Source: Chitinophagaceae bacterium
GTDB lineage: Bacteria; Bacteroidota; Bacteroidia; Chitinophagales; Chitinophagaceae
Length of the DNA: 8,286 nt
Reading direction: 5' to 3'
NCBI GenBank assembly: GCA_016786525.1
Contig: JAEUVW010000163.1
Coordinates: 1 to 8,286, forward strand
Shown: positions 6,830 to 8,286 of the stretch, piece after piece
How the letters are laid out: every line of letters starts with the position of its first letter
Position numbering within the stretch: position 1 is the stretch's first letter
The notes under the pieces: model-generated
Told to the model about the DNA's origin: nothing
Database searches by the model: none
The model's input: the letters and a program-made list of their open reading frames with translations, nothing else
Made by a program: the position numbers and the translations under genes

Positions 6830-7432
6830 ATGAAGGTTTATACTGTCCTTTTTCTTTTGATTTGCCTTTGCTGTTCTCCGTGCGTGATGGCGAAAACAAT
6901 CACAGTAGGTGATCATTCTACCAGTTCGGCTCACTACTCAGGGATGCACGGCCAATTCAAATATTCTTCAGCAGAATTTGTCCTGTATGACTATGAATTA
7001 AAGGATACCGGAGCCATAAGTGCTATGGCTCTTTATAAATGCTCCGGAGATACGAGTGCAGACCTGGATTCCGTTCATATTTATGTTAAAGAGTCAGATA
7101 CAGGAATAGGGAAAGAGGTGTCTTTGAGTGGCTATACCGAAGTGTTCTCTGGTGTGCTGGCCGGCAGTGCAGGCAAGGGCTGGGTTAACCTTACTTTTTC
7201 TGCGCCGTTTGCGTATTCCGGAAACAAAAACCTTGTGATCCTGATTATCAGAAAAAACGGAAGGATACATGCGAAAGGATATCCTGCTTTTGCCGTAAGT
7301 TTTAGTAATACCAAAGCCTACCAGGCCGCTTATTTCTTATCGGACAGTGACCCCTGGAAGGGTAGTCCGGCACAATCACCGCAAAATCAATATGCCCAAT
7401 ACAGGCCTTATTTGCAGCTGACGATTGATTAA
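6830..7432 (+). CDS. Small exported beta-sandwich protein, unknown function
   Basis: This 200-aa protein starts at ATG 6830. The frame can be extended to TTG 6809, but that codon lies in the promoter -7 element. Residues 1-21 are a signal peptide (MKVYTVLFLLICLCC, then CVMA before K22), probably cut by signal peptidase I; the cysteines do not form a good lipobox. The mature part follows a pattern I know from extracellular domains of Bacteroidota secreted proteins: SSAEFVLYDYEL (46-57), GAISAMALYK (61-70), DSVHIYVKE (80-88), TEVFSGVL (103-110), GWVNLTFSAPFAYSGNKNLV (117-136), and a closing Y.PYLQLTID (191-200). In larger proteins this unit is one module next to a peptidase or sorting domain; here it stands alone with no T9SS sorting tail. 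It is a single gene divergent from the operon, and ligand and role are unknown. Low-complexity Ser/Gln near 176-190 may be a linker. Confidence 0.85.
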   Translation: MKVYTVLFLLICLCCSPCVMAKTITVGDHSTSSAHYSGMHGQFKYSSAEFVLYDYELKDTGAISAMALYKCSGDTSADLDSVHIYVKESDTGIGKEVSLSGYTEVFSGVLAGSAGKGWVNLTFSAPFAYSGNKNLVILIIRKNGRIHAKGYPAFAVSFSNTKAYQAAYFLSDSDPWKGSPAQSPQNQYAQYRPYLQLTID

Positions 7433-7545
7433 AAGCCAGTCAGCTATACGCACGCGTCTTTAAAGATTTTCCATTCCCAAAAAAAATCCGCATCAAGCCT
7501 TTTTTGGATATGTATACAATAGGGTCTGATATTGCCTGAAGGCAA

Positions 7546-7560
7546 ACAGGGTATACGCTT
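7546..7560 (+). repeat. Copy 2 of the 15-bp near-identical direct repeat
   Basis: ACAGGGTATACGCTT differs from the copy at 6417-6431 only at its fifth base and has the same orientation. It lies about 115 nt after the stop of the plus-strand gene and directly after the small hairpin at 7532-7545. Confidence 0.35.
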
Positions 7561-7630
7561 CTGCAACACATGCCCCTGATAAGCATGTGAGGGTACAGCA
7601 CGGCCCGGACACTACGGAAAATAAGCTACA

Positions 7631-7643
7631 GACCGATCCGGTC
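7631..7643 (-). terminator. Weak candidate terminator after paaI
   Basis: Five nt after the paaI stop, the minus strand reads GACCG-GAT-CGGTC, a 5-bp GC-rich stem with a 3-nt loop. It is followed by TGTAGCTTATTTT rather than a clean T run. Position and stem suit a terminator, but the tail is poor. Confidence 0.3.
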
Positions 7644-7647
7644 CGGT

Positions 7648-8055
7648 TCAGACGACCTCCTTGCCGGTCCTGTATGCGGTACCTTTAAAGAGACAGACCA
7701 ATTGTCCTTCCGCATTGGTGGTGCGGATATCGTACAGGCCGGTTTTATTTCCCAGGTGTACTTCCCGCGCTTCTACATAGAGCATATCGCCTTCCTGCGC
7801 AGGCATTGTGAAGGTGATGGACACATCCAAAGCCACCGTTATGATGCCATGTGAATTGCAGGCAAATGCAAATGCAGAATCTGAAGCAGAGAACAGGACG
7901 CCACCATGTACCTTTTCAAAGCCATTCAGCATAGCTTTTTTTATCCTGTAGTGCAGCCTGCAATAGCCCAGATCAATCTGATCAATTTCCAGCCCGAGCC
8001 ATTTCGTAAAATGGTCGCGCTGAGCCATAATGGCGAGTACCTCTTCCGGAGTCAT
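7648..8055 (-). CDS. paaI: PaaI-type hydroxyphenylacetyl-CoA thioesterase (hotdog fold)
   Basis: The 135-aa length fits PaaI thioesterases. The hotdog signature is clear: NGFEKVHGGVLFSASDSAFA (44-63), with His50-Gly51-Gly52 and Asp59 matching the HGG...D active-site pattern of PaaI, then FACNS (64-68). The later strands VALDVSITFTMPAQEGD and HLGNKTGLYDIRTTNAEGQ, and the end LFKGTAYRTG, also follow the family. PaaI hydrolyses aromatic acyl-CoA esters and is thought to rescue CoA trapped in dead-end ring-hydroxylated products of the phenylacetate pathway, in the cytoplasm. It starts 4 nt after the phenylacetate-CoA ligase gene, so the two are surely co-transcribed, and it appears to be the last gene of the cluster. 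No clear Shine-Dalgarno is visible. A broader hotdog thioesterase is the only real alternative, and the neighbour makes PaaI much more likely. Confidence 0.93.
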   Translation of the reverse strand: MTPEEVLAIMAQRDHFTKWLGLEIDQIDLGYCRLHYRIKKAMLNGFEKVHGGVLFSASDSAFAFACNSHGIITVALDVSITFTMPAQEGDMLYVEAREVHLGNKTGLYDIRTTNAEGQLVCLFKGTAYRTGKEVV

Positions 8056-8059
8056 CTGA

Positions 8060-8286
8060 TTATTTTCTTAGGTCTACAATGCGATTTAGTTTTCCGCCTT
8101 CGCTCCTGTGAATAGTGCCCGGGCAGGATATATTGATCTTCATAGACAGGCCAATATCGCTTTTTATTCTTTTGCCGAAACGGTGACAGGCAGCCTGTAT
8201 GTTGTCGTGCCGGAGGATATCCGCATCAGCAGCCGATGTTTCCTTTTTTATACTGCTGAAAAGATCGTTGTCTATTTCGACGTTTA
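8060..8286 (-). CDS. paaK: Phenylacetate-CoA ligase, C-terminal fragment (cut by right window edge)
   Basis: A minus-strand frame enters from the right edge and is open for 74 residues to the TAA at 8062-8060; the first complete codon is at 8284-8282. The end CPGTIHRSEGGKLNRIVDLR matches the C-terminal pattern of PaaK-type ligases (PG.I.RSEGKA.RV.DLR). The helix before it, about residues 24-46, suits the small C-terminal domain of this adenylate-forming family. The enzyme activates phenylacetate to phenylacetyl-CoA using ATP, the first step of the aerobic phenylacetate route. The 4-nt gap to paaI supports one operon whose promoter and other genes lie to the right. The truncation comes only from the window border. 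The catalytic N-terminal domain is not visible, so the name rests on the tail and the neighbour. Confidence 0.82.
   Translation of the reverse strand, partial: NVEIDNDLFSSIKKETSAADADILRHDNIQAACHRFGKRIKSDIGLSMKINISCPGTIHRSEGGKLNRIVDLRK

Larger units (their letters stand above)
7433..7647. other. Convergent intergenic region with several small inverted repeats
   Basis: No gene is seen between the two converging stops. Structures present are: CCAAAAAA (7477-7484) with TTTTTTGG (7500-7507); TTGCC-TGAA-GGCAA (7532-7545), a compact tetraloop hairpin; and CACATGC (7567-7573) with GCATGTG (7583-7589). None has a classic GC stem followed at once by a long T run, so the actual terminator cannot be named with confidence. 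The A/T stem at 7477-7507 could work in either direction. Confidence 0.5.

Noticed and set aside
7532..7545. The TTGCC-TGAA-GGCAA hairpin as a rho-independent terminator
   Set aside because: The stem is compact, but neither strand continues into a T run, so it is recorded only as a structure within the intergenic region.

Overview
The window looks like a chromosomal stretch from a Bacteroidota bacterium, most plausibly a Chitinophagaceae member. This rests on protein style and regulation, not on any marker gene. There is a giant secreted protein of the type seen in large Bacteroidota surface proteins. There is also a Skp/OmpH-like protein with the Bacteroidota C-terminal pattern, a lipoprotein with acidic residues just after the lipid cysteine, promoter-like TTTG/TAnnTTTG elements, and almost no Shine-Dalgarno sequences.

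Left part (1-6290), minus strand: four tightly packed genes read right to left and probably form one operon. First is a 385-aa exported protein with Ig/FN3-like segments. Next, overlapping by an ATGA, is a 169-aa membrane-anchored Skp/OmpH-like protein. Then, overlapping by 17 nt, comes a 192-aa lipoprotein. Four nt later a giant secreted protein begins; 1353 residues are visible before it runs off the left edge. Its first 110 residues carry a motif series resembling the entry region of SpvB/TcB/RHS shell proteins, and conserved blocks typical of giant Bacteroidota proteins follow. No YD repeats appear in the visible part. My inference is a cell-envelope assembly line: the giant protein is the cargo, the Skp-like protein a dedicated periplasmic chaperone, and the lipoprotein and the Ig-like protein are accessory or surface partners.

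Middle (6291-6829): an AT-rich divergent intergenic region of about 540 nt. It holds a candidate promoter for each direction, several inverted repeats, an 11-bp direct repeat, and a terminator-like hairpin inside the long leader proposed for the minus operon.

Right part: a lone plus-strand gene (6830-7432) encodes a 200-aa exported beta-sandwich protein. After a convergent gap with several small inverted repeats come two minus-strand phenylacetate genes: paaI thioesterase (complete) and the C-terminal 74 residues of phenylacetate-CoA ligase (paaK), the tail of a catabolic operon entering from the right edge.

No tRNA, rRNA, CRISPR, transposase or phage gene was seen.
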